Notes under the pieces: model-generated
Databases searched by the model: none
Told to the model about the DNA's origin: nothing
Seen by the model: only the letters and a program-made list of their open reading frames with translations
Program-made: the position numbers and the translations under genes
From: Oikopleura dioica
Lineage: Eukaryota; Chordata; Appendicularia; Copelata; Oikopleuridae
Length of the DNA stretch: 64,000 nucleotides
Assembly: GCA_907165135.1 (NCBI GenBank)
Contig: OU015569.1
Location: 930,001-994,000 of the forward strand
Direction: 5' to 3'
Shown: piece by piece, positions 34,128 to 45,064 of the stretch
Layout: every line of letters begins with the position of its first letter
How positions within the stretch are numbered: the first letter of the stretch is position 1

Positions 34128-35186
34128 GCAATTACGGATCTGCATGGCAAAAGCAAGAAACAAACAAATGCCGAGTTTGGTGCAACAACAGTCCGCTCAT
34201 TGATTACACGTTCTAAATACGTGCTTTGCGGAAAGTTGTGAGACCGAAACTGCACTTCAGCGAAAGCAGCATTTTTCGTGAATTTTGGAACACTTGTCTG
34301 ACTTTGGGAATTTCTGAAATGGGCTGAGAGCGGCGCGGCGAGTGTTATTTGCGAGATTTGGAATGCGAGAAAATGACGCTCCCCTCGTCCGACTCGCTTT
34401 TTAATTGACTTGATAAGCATTTTAAAGGGCATCGAACCTGTCTCTAACGAATGCCAAGGGATCATTCAAGTGCTAGAGGCTAAATCCGATGATATCACTA
34501 CTCTCCTTCCGAGGCCAAACGTGGATGATAATTAACAGACTTGCTCAAGCACCAACCCAGCCCAGCCTCTTGTAATGAATTTAAAAAAGGCAAAAGTTAC
34601 GAATTTATTTACAAAACTTAAGAAAACACCAGTTTCTAGGTCTTCTGGAAATCAGGCCTCTTGAGCGTCCAGCGGCCGAAGGTAGCGCCGCCAGGTCGGC
34701 AACCAGCGAGAATCTTTGAAATGCTTTGGCCGAGTTTCGACAAAATTGAATTACGCGTTTTGGGCGGAAATTTTTGGCAATTGGCAAATTGGAAATGAAT
34801 TTGATGAAAGGATAGAATGCCAGTAGCGATTCGCCGCCACGCATTTCGGCGAGCAGGAATGAATCCGGCCGCCCGCAAGTGAGCCTAAGCCACCCATCAT
34901 GGCGAATGAAAACGTCGTCCCTAGCTCAACCCGAAACGCGTCTCGCCCGAACAAGCTCATTTTTTTATTTGCGAAACTGTCCTTTGGATTTGCTCGAAAT
35001 TTTTAAACTCCTCGCGTTGCACCTTCGCTGTCTTCTTATGCTTTGTTACCGGTTGTAGAGAGACCCCTTTTTGGTGGAATATTCAAAGCCAGCGCTTGTT
35101 TGTTTTAGTTTGTAATTTTGCTTATTCCTATTTTGCTTAGCGCTGCTCGAAAGCTCCGCAGACGTGGCTCACCAAAAGAAGCTATT

Positions 35187-35577
35187 AAGGAGGTAGATAT
35201 CAAGAACCTCCATTTTCTATCAAACTTTTCTCCCTAAGTTAAAATAGTGACACCCTTATTTTTCCTTGGAAACGAAAACTTTAGACCTTTCTCTTTTTCC
35301 TATAGAAGCCGAAATTTCGAATTTCGAAACAAATTTTAACAAAATTTCACGTCAAAGATCGCTAACTTTCCTAAAATGGTCATTTTGGCGACAATCGGAG
35401 GTGCCAGATTTGCATTGTAGCACCTCGAAAGCTCAAGAAATCTTAATTTTTGGCTTCCAAAGGAAATAGATAATTGCCTGAAATATATTTTGAGCAGAAA
35501 AAATAAGGGGGTCACTATGTTAAAAATTAGAGAAAAACTGACAGGAAATCCGATTCTTGATATCTACCCCCTTAAAG
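35187..35577. mobile_element. TTAA MITE, GGTAGATATC family, copy 2
   Basis: TTAAGGAGGTAGATATCAAG and the inverted GATATCTACCCCCTTAA. The interior matches copy 1 but is about 75 bp longer, retaining TTGGCGACAATCGGAGGTGC that copy 3 also has. Confidence 0.85.
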
Positions 35578-35705
35578 CTAGCTGTATATGATATACAGTA
35601 AATCTATCGGTCTGTATATCTACATGTAGCCAAATGCAATTTCAAGAGGTAGAGATTACTTTCGAAAACGTGTGTCGCCGTCTTTTCGTTTCTAGCGTTA
35701 TCAAC

Positions 35706-35842
35706 CGGATCCTTGAAAATGATCATCGTCAGTCCAACCACGACGCCGAAAATAACTCCCGATGCCACAGTGCCGAAAATGTAAAGCTTTGGATTGCCAA
35801 GAATGTAGCTCACTCCATCTTCTTCGAGGAAGAGCGACGTTA
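35706..35842 (-). CDS. Transmembrane exon, probably of the ZP-domain gene
   Basis: The minus-strand exon follows TATACAG and reads TSLFLEEDGVSYILGNPKLY then the helix FGTVASGVIFGVVVGLTMII and FKDP before a GTTGAT donor. A C-terminal TM after the furin-like site is the expected layout of ZP proteins, and the ZP exons lie upstream on the same strand. The splice phase (1) does not match exon 38,150-38,080 (ends phase 0), so at least one exon between them is missing from this reading. A later block ending RPDFQKT at about 34,640, with AATAAA after it, could be the last exon. Confidence 0.5.
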
Positions 35843-35949
35843 CTGTATAATCGCCTGCTCAGGGTTCTTTTCTACTATCGCTCTAAACGAAAAAGAAGGG
35901 GAGTGTTCTTTCTAACAGTCAGAGTTAATCTTTTGTGGGGAGAATGAAG

Positions 35950-37430
35950 AACCGCCAGTTCCGGAAAACGGATTCACTTCTAACCCGCAGCTAAGCGCTA
36001 AATTCTAGCGTGGCACCTAAGACTACTACTTATCAATTCGTCCTAGAAATACGTTTGTTCTCGTGAAGAGTCGTTTTCTGGGAACTTTTGGGGCGACTTT
36101 TTTGTAATAAAATTTCTCAAGGGTAGTCAAATGCGGTTAGTACGGCAGTGTGTGCTCGTGGACGATCGTGGATGCGAAATCGCTAGTCAGCCGCGAAATC
36201 GTTCGAATATTTTTATTATCGAAAAAATGCTTCGAATTACTTGAACCCTGCCTTCGCCAGCGTTCTCTTGCATATAAGCAATGAGAGGTCCACGGGATAT
36301 GAATTGCTAGAAAACAAGAATTAGTGCCCGCCGGAGTCCAAAATTAGCAAGAAATCCGCGCTAGTCTTCTTCTCTCATCGAGAGCGCCGAGGAAATGACT
36401 GTCACAGGAACAAGCGGAATGACAAGCTAACTGACAGCAAAAATTGATCAGTATAATTGATTTTTATCAATCACTCGCTTCTTGCATACTAAAATAGCTT
36501 TCTAGCGATGGGTTTTTAGACTATTCTTTTTCAAATCGAGAAAATGTGGAACTTCGCTTATCAATACAGTAGATCATATCTTTCCAAAGATTTTTGGGAG
36601 ATATTTTTAACCAAGACCAGCTGGTTGGGGAATCTCCCGCGGTGAATTCCTCTACTAGTGCGCCCTCTTTTGACCACTGAATGGGATAAAAGGGGCAGAA
36701 TTTTAAAGAAGGATAAATTTTGTCAAATGAAAACATAACACTTTTTAACCATTTTGATCAAAGGTATGCCAAATTTGAAGTCGAGTTCCCACTACTTCCA
36801 GAGACCGTATTATCCTATGGAAGAACAATTGATGCTTTTATAAAATGAATCTACACCTAATAATGCAAGTTCTGTCAGAGGGAAACGAACACTGAAATAA
36901 ATATATTGAATAAATGAAAAATACAATATTACCCTTGTATCTTTATGGAGCTCTTTATGGAGAGAAAAGCCGCTAAATTCAGCAGAATTGTCTTTTTCAT
37001 TTTTATGCGTGACATATTTCCGCTTTCCCTTTCTCGAGGAGGTAGAAGAGCGCGACCCAGATAGACCGTATTCTTACGTTTATGGGTAGTCTTTGATTTC
37101 AGTGATAATAATACTATTTGACGATTGGTGTTTGCTCTAGAAACCAGCGTGGCTGAAACACGTTTTCCACAGAGCTCAGAGCTAGGGGCCAAATTGTGTC
37201 TAATTATCCCAATTCGCCATATATCAAGCAATTGCTGCTGTGACGACAAATATTACGGCAAGCTGGCTTCCAGAGCGCGCATTATTACAGAATCGAGAGA
37301 ACGAAATTAGCAGTCCCCCTTTTTGTCAGCAGTTCTTCCTATCAAATTAGTGAAGTAGCGGCTGAAATATTAAATGTTCGAAAGAAACAGAATTAATTCC
37401 GATTCCGTTTTTCATCGATAGTAAACCTAT
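35950..37430. other. Interval without a supported gene
   Basis: Contains a 71-aa minus-strand ORF at 36,521-36,736 (with EFTAGDSPTSWSWLKISPKN) that could be an exon, but no splice context supports it. Otherwise nothing recognisable. Confidence 0.4.
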
Positions 37431-37439
37431 TGAAATTTT

Positions 37440-37868
37440 GGTAGTAGGGGTTATCATTCGAGCTGCCCCTATACCTAGCCAAGGGGGCTACGCCCCCGGG
37501 ACCCCACCCAAGGGTAAACTAAGGGCCCCCTTAAGAGTTTCCTGTCCCTAACCCTAACGTGGGCTCGGCAACCTGTGTAGATAACCTGAGTCAGGGTCAG
37601 AAAGAACTGAAATCAAAAACCGCGTAGCGGCTTTTATAGACGAAGCCGCAAAGCGGCTTCGCAGATATAACTACCTCGATTAATAATTGATTTCTGGCGA
37701 AGCCGCTTTGCGGCTTCGTTTATAAAAAAAAGCCGCGGCTTTTCAATTTAGATCTGTAGACCCTGACTCAGGTTTTCTACACAGGTTGCCAAGCCCAGAC
37801 CCTAACCCTAGCCTAGATTCTAGAGATATCGGATAGCTCAAATCATAGGCTCGAATGATAACCCCTCT
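37440..37868. mobile_element. GGGGTTATCATTCGAGC MITE, copy 2, interrupted
   Basis: Left GTAGTAGGGGTTATCATTCG and right GGCTCGAATGATAACCCCTC are inverted, matching the copy at 17,882. A whole GCTCGGCAACC foldback (37,561-37,798) is nested inside it, between the CCCTAACG and AGACCCTAACCCTAG parts. Confidence 0.8.
37561..37798. repeat. Foldback element nested in a MITE
   Basis: Arms GGGCTCGGCAACCTGTGTAG and CACAGGTTGCCAAGCCCAG. The centre has four AAGCCGC..GCGGCTT hairpins. It is one of the longest copies. Confidence 0.85.
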
Positions 37869-38079
37869 CAACGGAAATTTTACATAACAGTCAGTTCGGC
37901 AAAAGAGCTGTCTGAGTTTAATACGCCGCAGAAGTTGAGCTTTTCTCAAAAGCAAAAATGAGCTGTGACCAAAAACGAGGTAACGCTCATTTACAGATCC
38001 ACATAACTAAACGGCTTAATAGCGAGACACTTGCGCTCAGTCTGACTAGACTTGGAACTCGAGAGAGAAGAATGATCAC

Positions 38080-41000
38080 CTGAGTCTCGCCCGGCGCGGC
38101 AGGTCCTTCGGCGACTTCCGCGGCTCTTCTTCTTCTGGACCATTGACCGCCTGAATTAATAAGTTGGCGCGATTAGAGCCACTTGTGGCCTACCGTTACA
38201 TAATCCCTGCGACCCAACACACGTTTCGGCCGTCGAGTTGCAGACCCTCACTTCGCAGTGCAAGTAAATGTACGAGAAGGACTCCGTAAAACGGAACATT
38301 TTGAAGGAAAAGCGAGCGCGGTCCGAAACTCCGTTTTCCAAAATCTAAGTCCGAATTCCACGTTTTTCATGAACGACGCTACGAGTTCGCGCCCAGATGA
38401 ATAGAAAATGTACGAGCTTGAAAGGGTCGATTGCTTAAATTCAACACCACCATCCATCGCGCCATCCAAAGCTGTCACTCTGGCGTACGAACTCGTAGCT
38501 AGGCAGCCATAATATAATATAATACAAAGTTGCAAATTTTGATTAATTTTTCTGAGCTGAGCTGAGCTGACCTATTTCGGAGGTTACTGAGCTGAGCTGG
38601 CATTTTTCAGAGGTCATTGAGCGGAGCTTAGCTGAGCAGACCTTTTGTTTAAGAGAATTGAGCTGAGCTGAGCTGAGCGGACCCTAATTAGAGCTGAGCT
38701 GAGCTGATTGAGCTTAGTTGAGCTGTTTTTTACTGTTTTTTGGTAGTAAAATTGCATTCAAATCATTAAGCTGAGCTAAGTGATAGTTGTCTGAGCTGAG
38801 CAGAACAGATCATGTTCGAAAATAATTGAGCTGAGCTGAACTGAATGAAAATTGTCTGAGCTGAGCTGAGCTGAGCAGATCAGATCATTTTCCAAAATCA
38901 CTGAGCTGAGCTGAGCTGAGCGACTGCTCATATAATTATATAATATAATATATATTATTATATAATATAATCGAAACTTGCGGAATCCAGTCCTGAACAG
39001 TTTCGTCGTCCGGGTGAGTGCACATCGAAGCGATCAAGTTGTGGAGTCTGTTCATGTCGGAGAAGTTCGGCGAGTCCGTCGCAAAACAAGTCTGCAAAAG
39101 TGAAATCATAATTTTTCAAAAAAGAGGATAAATATTTAATCGCTCGGGACTAGTCGCAAGCGTTTTAAAATCCATGTCTTTTTTATCATTTTTGTAACAA
39201 TCTAAAATTCTATCAAGCTTATTTTTTCTAAAGAAATGAGCCAATTCCAATTTATAATTGGAACAAATTAAGGGTACACGACTCATCGTCAAAGATGATA
39301 ACATCCATCTGTAATATCCTGAAGCTCGTGTTCACGTACGTGTCCATGAAAAAAAAAAGAACTACTCGTTAAAACCCTCAGTATTTTAAACAAAAATATA
39401 CCAATTTGAAAGTTCTAGTTTCTAAAAAATAAAGTATCAGAAAACTCGGCTAAATTGGCTATTTTGACGTATTTTTTTGTAAAAAAATTTTCATCGAAAC
39501 AAGTAAAAAGAATAAAAAATAGAATAAGGGTATCACTACTTTAAAGTTTTCTGCTCGAAAATGAAGGTAAAAAGGCCTAGTTTGCTTTTTCGCGTTGGTT
39601 TGGAAAGTACCTGAATGGAAAGTACAATTTCGGGTCGTCTCAGCGGATCGTACATTTCGGTGGACACATAGACTGTTTCATCTAAAAGGGCTCGGCCTGC
39701 GTGTTATTTTTTAAACACAGCTGCGCTCACTAATAATCTCGGCGCTTGGCACTTTTGAAATAAACCCGGCGGTGGAGGGGTCATTTAGGCGCTTCTAAGG
39801 GAATGCCAAAAACTCTAATTAGAGTCGTGTTGCATCACTTAGCTCGTATTATTTGTTAATTTAAGGGAAGTTCGACAATGTTGACATAGTTCGTAATTAG
39901 GTTTTTGTGCTTGATTAGAAATGCAATGGAAGATTGGCTATCAGCCGGATTTACTTTATTCTGCACGGTGACGAGCAATTTCTATTTTAAAAATCCGGCG
40001 GTCAGCAAACGCACGCCTTCCATTCAAGAACCGGATTCCGCGCGTTCCAAACTCATTTTGCCCAAAATTGAAGTTCACTCGCAAAATAGGTCAGCACTCT
40101 GTACCCACTCAAGGACCAACGTAATATTGTTGTTTTTCGACAAACTTCAAGTTTGGGAGTTGACTTTTCAAGTACTGTTTTCCTTTCAAAAAGCAGCCTT
40201 TTTCCGAGCCCTAATTAAAAATACGCCAGCGCGATTTTCCAGCCGCTCGGATTCTTGAAATTGAGGAGTCTTCAAGTTCAGTTAAACAGCTGCCCGACTG
40301 TACTAAACTGGGCTCGGCAACCTGAGTAAAAAGCCTGAGTCAGGGTTCTAAAAGAGTAAATTGAAAAGCCGCGTAGTAACCAAACTCAAGTAACCAACTC
40401 AATGAATTATTTTAACTTGCGAAGCCGCTTCGCGGCTTCGTTTAAAAGCCGCTACGCGGCTTTTCATTTTACTCTTTTAGAACCCTGACTCAGGCTTTCT
40501 ACTCAGGTTGCCGAGCTCAGGTACTAAAGAGGGAAGTAACTGTAAACTGCTTCCTTGTACAGCTTCATATCGACGTCGAATTTGCCCATTTTCGTGTCGA
40601 ATTGGAGGGTTCTATAAGAATGTTTTTAAGAATCGTTTTAAGTTCCTTTGAATTTCTCGAATTAAATATTTATTCGAGGATGGAGCCACGAAGTACCTCT
40701 TGACAGGTGTAATCCCTTCGTTGTAGGACACAATATATTTGTCTTCGTAGACACAGCGAAAGTGGAGCAACGTCAGATCGCGGTTTTTGTCGAGCTTTAA
40801 AGGGTTGACGGATGTGAACGAAAAACGCGCAACTTGATTCAAAGAGTCAATTCAAAATGCAAGTACTTTTGACCAGTTGTGGCTTTCTTCCACTGAAGAT
40901 CACGGTAATTAGAGGCCACGTTGCAGAGAAACGTTTAAGGGGGTAGATATCAAGAATTGGATTTGCTGTCAATGTTTTCTCAAATTTTTAACATAGTGAC

Positions 41001-41758
41001 CCCCTTATTTTTTCTGCTCAAAATTTATTTCAGGCAGTTATCTATTTCCTATTGAAGCCAAAAATTAAGATTTCTCGAGCTTTCGAGGTGCTAGAATGCA
41101 AATCTGACACGTCCGATTGTCGCCAAAATGACCATTTTAGGAAAGTTAGCGATCTTTGATGAACAATTTTGTTAAAATTTTTTGAAATTCAAATTTTCGG
41201 CTTCCACAAGAAATAGAGAAAGGTCTAAAGTTTTTGTTTCCAGAGTAAAATAAGGGTGTCACTATTTCAACTTTGGGAGAAAAGCCTGACGGAAAATGGC
41301 GATTCTTGATATCTACCCCTTAACTGATTTATACAGTTTTGAACCTTCAATTTGCTAGATGACGAAAACGTGTGGCCTTTGCGTGAGTGAGACGAAACAA
41401 TTCGTCTACTATAGTTTTTGTAAAAATAAACATATATTATGGGCGCAAATAGAGCCTTGTCAGCAGGTTCGCGTAACTTTTCCAGCGCTCGATTATTCAA
41501 ATAATTATGGAAGGAAAAAGAAAAAGAAATAGTTGCTCAACAAAAGATTACATTTTCGGAAATGCGCGAAATGCACTGCCAGTTGTTGCTAATGCATTTT
41601 TCCAGGCCAGCGTTCAAAGTAACCCGTGGCCGACCGCGATATCGATAAAAACAGCGTGGAAACGTAAACGCGCGTCTGTAGCCGTGCACCGTTCCTGTAA
41701 CATGATTTGATTTGTGTAGACGAAATCCTCGGTGTCGTGGACCACGTTTGTCCCGCAG
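38080..41758 (-). CDS. ZP-domain protein with furin-type cleavage site
   Basis: Minus-strand exons joining in frame: 40,832-40,697 (HFRCVYEDKYIVSYN), 40,611-40,541, 39,681-39,611 (ETVYVSTEMYDPLRRPEIVL), 39,091-38,978 (CFATDSPNFSDMNRLHNLI...CTHPDD), 38,344-38,194 (ARFSFKMFRF...YIYLHCEVRVCNSTAETC) and 38,150-38,080 (GGQWSRRRRAAEV). Upstream, 41,758-41,703 reads CGTNVVHDTEDFVYTNQI, typical of the start of ZP-N. The cysteine order, the FxF...YLHC block of ZP-C and the following RRRR furin-like site match zona pellucida-type proteins, which polymerise in extracellular matrices. Exons between 41,700 and 40,832 are only partly resolved (40,930-40,874 is a candidate next to a MITE). Four MITEs or foldbacks lie in the introns. 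The TM exon is probably 35,842-35,706. Confidence 0.8.
38525..38970. repeat. GCTGA-pentamer foldback, copy c, plus TA-rich tract
   Basis: Starts AAAGTTGCAAATTTTGATTA and continues with GAGCTGAGCTGAGC blocks. The right terminus is replaced by a TATAATATAATATA tract (about 38,930-38,972), so it is probably truncated. It lies in an intron of the ZP gene. Confidence 0.7.
40310..40521. repeat. Foldback element in a ZP-gene intron
   Basis: GGGCTCGGCAACCTGAGTAA and CTACTCAGGTTGCCGAGCTC are inverted, with internal AAGCCGCTTCGCGGCTTC and AGCCGCTACGCGGCT hairpins. The right end lies 20 nt from the 40,541 exon donor. Confidence 0.85.
40935..41328. mobile_element. TTAA MITE, GGTAGATATC family, copy 3
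   Basis: TTAAGGGGGTAGATATCAAG and inverted GATATCTACCCCTTAA. Removing it leaves CAGTTAAACG on the minus strand, so it appears to have landed in a TTAA at or next to a splice acceptor of the ZP gene. Confidence 0.85.
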
Positions 41759-41986
41759 CTAGTGAATGGAAAAAGAGTGTAAGCTTGTACTAACACTGTT
41801 TACAACACCACTCGGGAAACGGATCATTATTAATTGGGGCTCTTATTGCTCAACATATATTACAAAATTATTAATTACGAAAACGAGAGGGGGCATTCAA
41901 GTTGAAAATTTAATTGCCAAAGAAAGAAAGATTTACTGCTAGGGTTTTTACGGGACAAACCAAGAAAAGGAATAGTATTTTTGAAA

Positions 41987-44019
41987 GACCAATAAGATTG
42001 CTGTATTTGGCCTACAAGCCAATCAAAACCCAGATCCAGAAAATCACTTTCTTTTCTTGGTTCTGTGGCAAAAAAGGGATGATTTCAAAAACTTTTGCGG
42101 AGCCGGAAATCATGAAAAAGTGCTAGTGCAGTTTTGTCGAGCTCGTCGAGACGAGTCGATTGGTATAGGTCACTTTTGAAAATTTTAAGGATTTACCGGT
42201 TAACCGGCTGGTTACCGGAAATCACGTTGTCAGCTCCCGTTTTTGTTTTAGTCGACGGATTTTCATGTTTGAAGTGTCAAAATGATCCTTATGATCAGGG
42301 CTACTGTAGCCTCCGAGATGAGCCCCATATCTCAACTCCTGCCGAGCTTATCACTAAAAGTTTGATTTTTACGCACTTTTTCAGTTTGAAAGTTCATAAA
42401 GTAAAATTTGTACGGTAAATACTAATAATTTTTGCGGTTTTGATAGAGAATTCAAAATTAATAATACCGACCGGTCAAAACTTTGTAACCAGCCGGTAAA
42501 AAGCGCTAAATCGAAATTATGCCCTCAAAAACCACTTTTGTGATTATATTCACACAGATATGTGAATTTCTGGAAATATAAATTATTCTAATGGTGATTT
42601 TTCGGAAACAAGGGATATAATGATGATAATGCGCTTTTACGCATCTTCAGCGGCCAAATGAAGTGCAGAGGACTCCGGCAACACAAGTTAAACTACCATT
42701 AAGTGCTAGAAGAAGACTTCGCTATAAAAAGTCTCAGAAAATGCGGACTAAGGTATTTAGATCTCTATTCAATTTTTGATCGAGCCTTTTCACTGACTTC
42801 TTTGAAGAAATAAATTCCAACGACACAACCTAAGACAGAATGATCTGTCGCCAGAATCGTGAATGTAAAAGCTTCGCCAAGAACTGAGTTCGCATAGAGC
42901 CAGCAGAGGAAAGCAACAGCCCAGGTTGTTCCAGTTATCATTGCTGGAATCACTGCTTACGGTTATAAATCTGGTTTACCCTAATAGGAACAGAATTAGT
43001 TCTTACTCTCAAAAGGAGAAATATTATTTTTCTCTCTTCATTTCTCTTAAATTAATTTTCCGTAGCGAGTCCCTGGAAAATCTCAAACTCTAAGTAGAAA
43101 AATATCGATAAAAGAGTTGTATAACTGAGATAAATGATGTGAGTGAGAATAACGGGGAAGCTTTCAGTTCGAGCGGGGTCTTTAAAGTAGACAGTCCAGC
43201 CAGATTTTTCGTCCTTGATTCTACATTTTAATTCTCGGCAAGCCGCTCATCTATTTGTGTTAATTCAACCAACTGTGAGAGATCTAACAAGCCTGCACGA
43301 TTATGAGTACTGCTAGAAATCACGAGTTAGTTAGAAAGACTCATGGATCTAATGAGAATATTCATCACCTGATTCCTGGCATCGAGGGCTCGAAGCTGTA
43401 TAATTTATTTAGCATCACTACTAGAATAATTTATATTTCCAGAAATTCACATATCTGTGTGAATATAATCAAAAAGTGGTTTTTGAGGGCATAATTTCGA
43501 TTTAGCGCTTTTTTACCGGCTGGTTACAAAGTTTTGACCGGTCGGTATTATTAATTTTGAATTCTCTATCAAAACCGCAAAAATTATTAGTATTTACCGT
43601 ACAAATTTTACTTTATGAACTTTCAAACTGAAAAAGTGCGTAAAAATCAAACTTTTAGTGATAAGCTCGGCAGGAGTTGAGATATGGGGCTCATCTCGGA
43701 GGCTACAGTAGCCCTGATCATAAGGATCATTTTGACACTTCAAACATGAAAATCCGTCGACTAGAACAAAAACGGGAGCTGACAACGTGATTTCCGGTAA
43801 CCAGCCGGTTAACCGGTAAATCCTTAAAATTTTCAAAAGTGACCTATACCAATCGACTCGTCTCGACGAGCTCGACAAAACTGCACAAGCACTTTTTCAT
43901 GATTTCCGGCTCCGCAAAAAGTTTTTGAAATCATCAGGGGTTAGACCAATTTATGGAATTGATTTTATAGATCAGGGTTTTGATTGGCCAGTAGGCCAAA
44001 TACAGCAATCTTATTGGTT
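41987..44019. mobile_element. Large palindromic element, about 600-bp arms
   Basis: 41,987-42,590 and 43,430-44,019 are inverted copies. The inner 42,134-42,590 part is nearly identical to its partner, while the outer roughly 140 bp is more diverged. Each arm holds the same 94-codon ORF (42,134-42,418 plus, 43,594-43,878 minus) with a CLKCQNDPYDQGYC motif and no differences in translation. The outer ends (GACCAATAAGATTGCTGTAT) also occur alone at 26,745. No transposase is visible, so it is non-autonomous. Confidence 0.75.
42765..43226 (-). pseudogene. TMEM144-like exons between the palindrome arms
   Basis: Minus-strand 42,953-42,765 reads MIPAMITGTTWAVAFLCWLYANSVLGEAFTF (in pieces) then VGIYFFKEVSEKAR, resembling the C-terminal part of TMEM144 (SGIMWGIA..WFIANDNLS, then a YF+EI block). 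A block at about 43,226-43,062 reads DEKSGWTVYFKDP and SFPVILTHIIYLSYTTLL, which would fit the preceding helices. No other exons were found and the arms of the palindrome bound the region, so this looks like a captured or stranded fragment. A functional gene is possible only if further exons lie outside. Confidence 0.45.
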
Positions 44020-44136
44020 ATCCAAAAATGCGCTTCCATAAATTGGTTTAGTCCAAAAAAAGGTTAAAACTTTCTTCAACAACTAAAATCTTTGAATCTT
44101 TGAGTCGATGATACCTAAACTCTTGTATTATTTTTG

Positions 44137-44402
44137 GAATATAGGATAAGGATTAGCAGCTCCATGGCTCGGCGAGCTCGGATTAGCAGCGAAGGAAGCA
44201 GGAGCGCCATGACCTAGTTCTAGAAGCGGGAGGTGACACGGGCGTAAGAGAGCGAGTCACAAAAAGAAGCTGCTAGGAATCACGCAAGTCAGTTCCGAAA
44301 ATTATAGCCCCAGGCTATAATTTCTAATAGGGAAGGTTAAGAGAATTTTGAGAGCCGCCAAACTCGCGCAGCCGAGATTTCAAACAACTCTCAAAAAACT
44401 CA
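44137..44402 (+). repeat. A1 terminal direct repeat
   Basis: 266 bp identical by eye to 58,540-58,805, starting GAATATAGGATAAGGATTAG and ending CAACTCTCAAAAAACTCA. An 11-bp perfect stem (44,299-44,323) with a 3-nt loop lies inside. Confidence 0.95.
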
Positions 44403-45064
44403 TAAGGTAGACCATCATTTGGATTCTTACCACCTTTCCCAGTCCCAAGGACTTAAAATACCTAGTCCGTTTTAAGACTATAAACTAAAATTCACCTTCA
44501 GTCTCAGGACTTTAAACCCTAAGTCCGAAAAGACTTCCAAAACTAGAAAGTCTCACTCAGACTAAAAACTTAGCCCTGCGGGAATAAGGAAGCTCTAAGT
44601 CCTGGTGACTATAAAATTTTATTCTTTCCAAAAAATCTTTGGATAAGACGCTCCTTACTCCAGATTAACTTCCGCTAAGAGATGCGAACATATATCGTTT
44701 TCTCCTACACGCAGCCCAGAAGCTCAGCTCAAGAACACAAGCGGCAAGTTCAAACCCCAAGGGAACTAGGGCGAGCCGGGAGAGCGCAGCAGCCCAGCAG
44801 CTTCTTTTGATTCAAAATGCGCGCGCAGCAGGTCCCAGAACCAATAAGCGCGGGGCATTTTCAGGCTAGCGCAAAAACAGCCAAAACAGCCACCATTAAA
44901 AAAAAGAAGCTCAGAGAAAGGAAAGCAAAAGAAAAAATAAAGAACTCATTCTCTTTCTCTCTGCTCAGCTATCTACTGTGCGCACCCAAGAATCTTTTGA
45001 TCTTCCCAGCTGCTTCTGAAGCGAAGTTTTGAAGCTTCAAACCTTCGATTTCCGTATTTAGTGA
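44403..45064. promoter_or_regulatory. 5' leader of the element with AGTC/GACT clusters
   Basis: No gene. From 44,450 to 44,610 the sequence carries many AGTCC, AAGACT, GGACTT and AGTCTCA motifs in both orientations. A smaller group recurs at 51,548-51,600. Function unknown; these may be leader or packaging structures. Confidence 0.4.
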
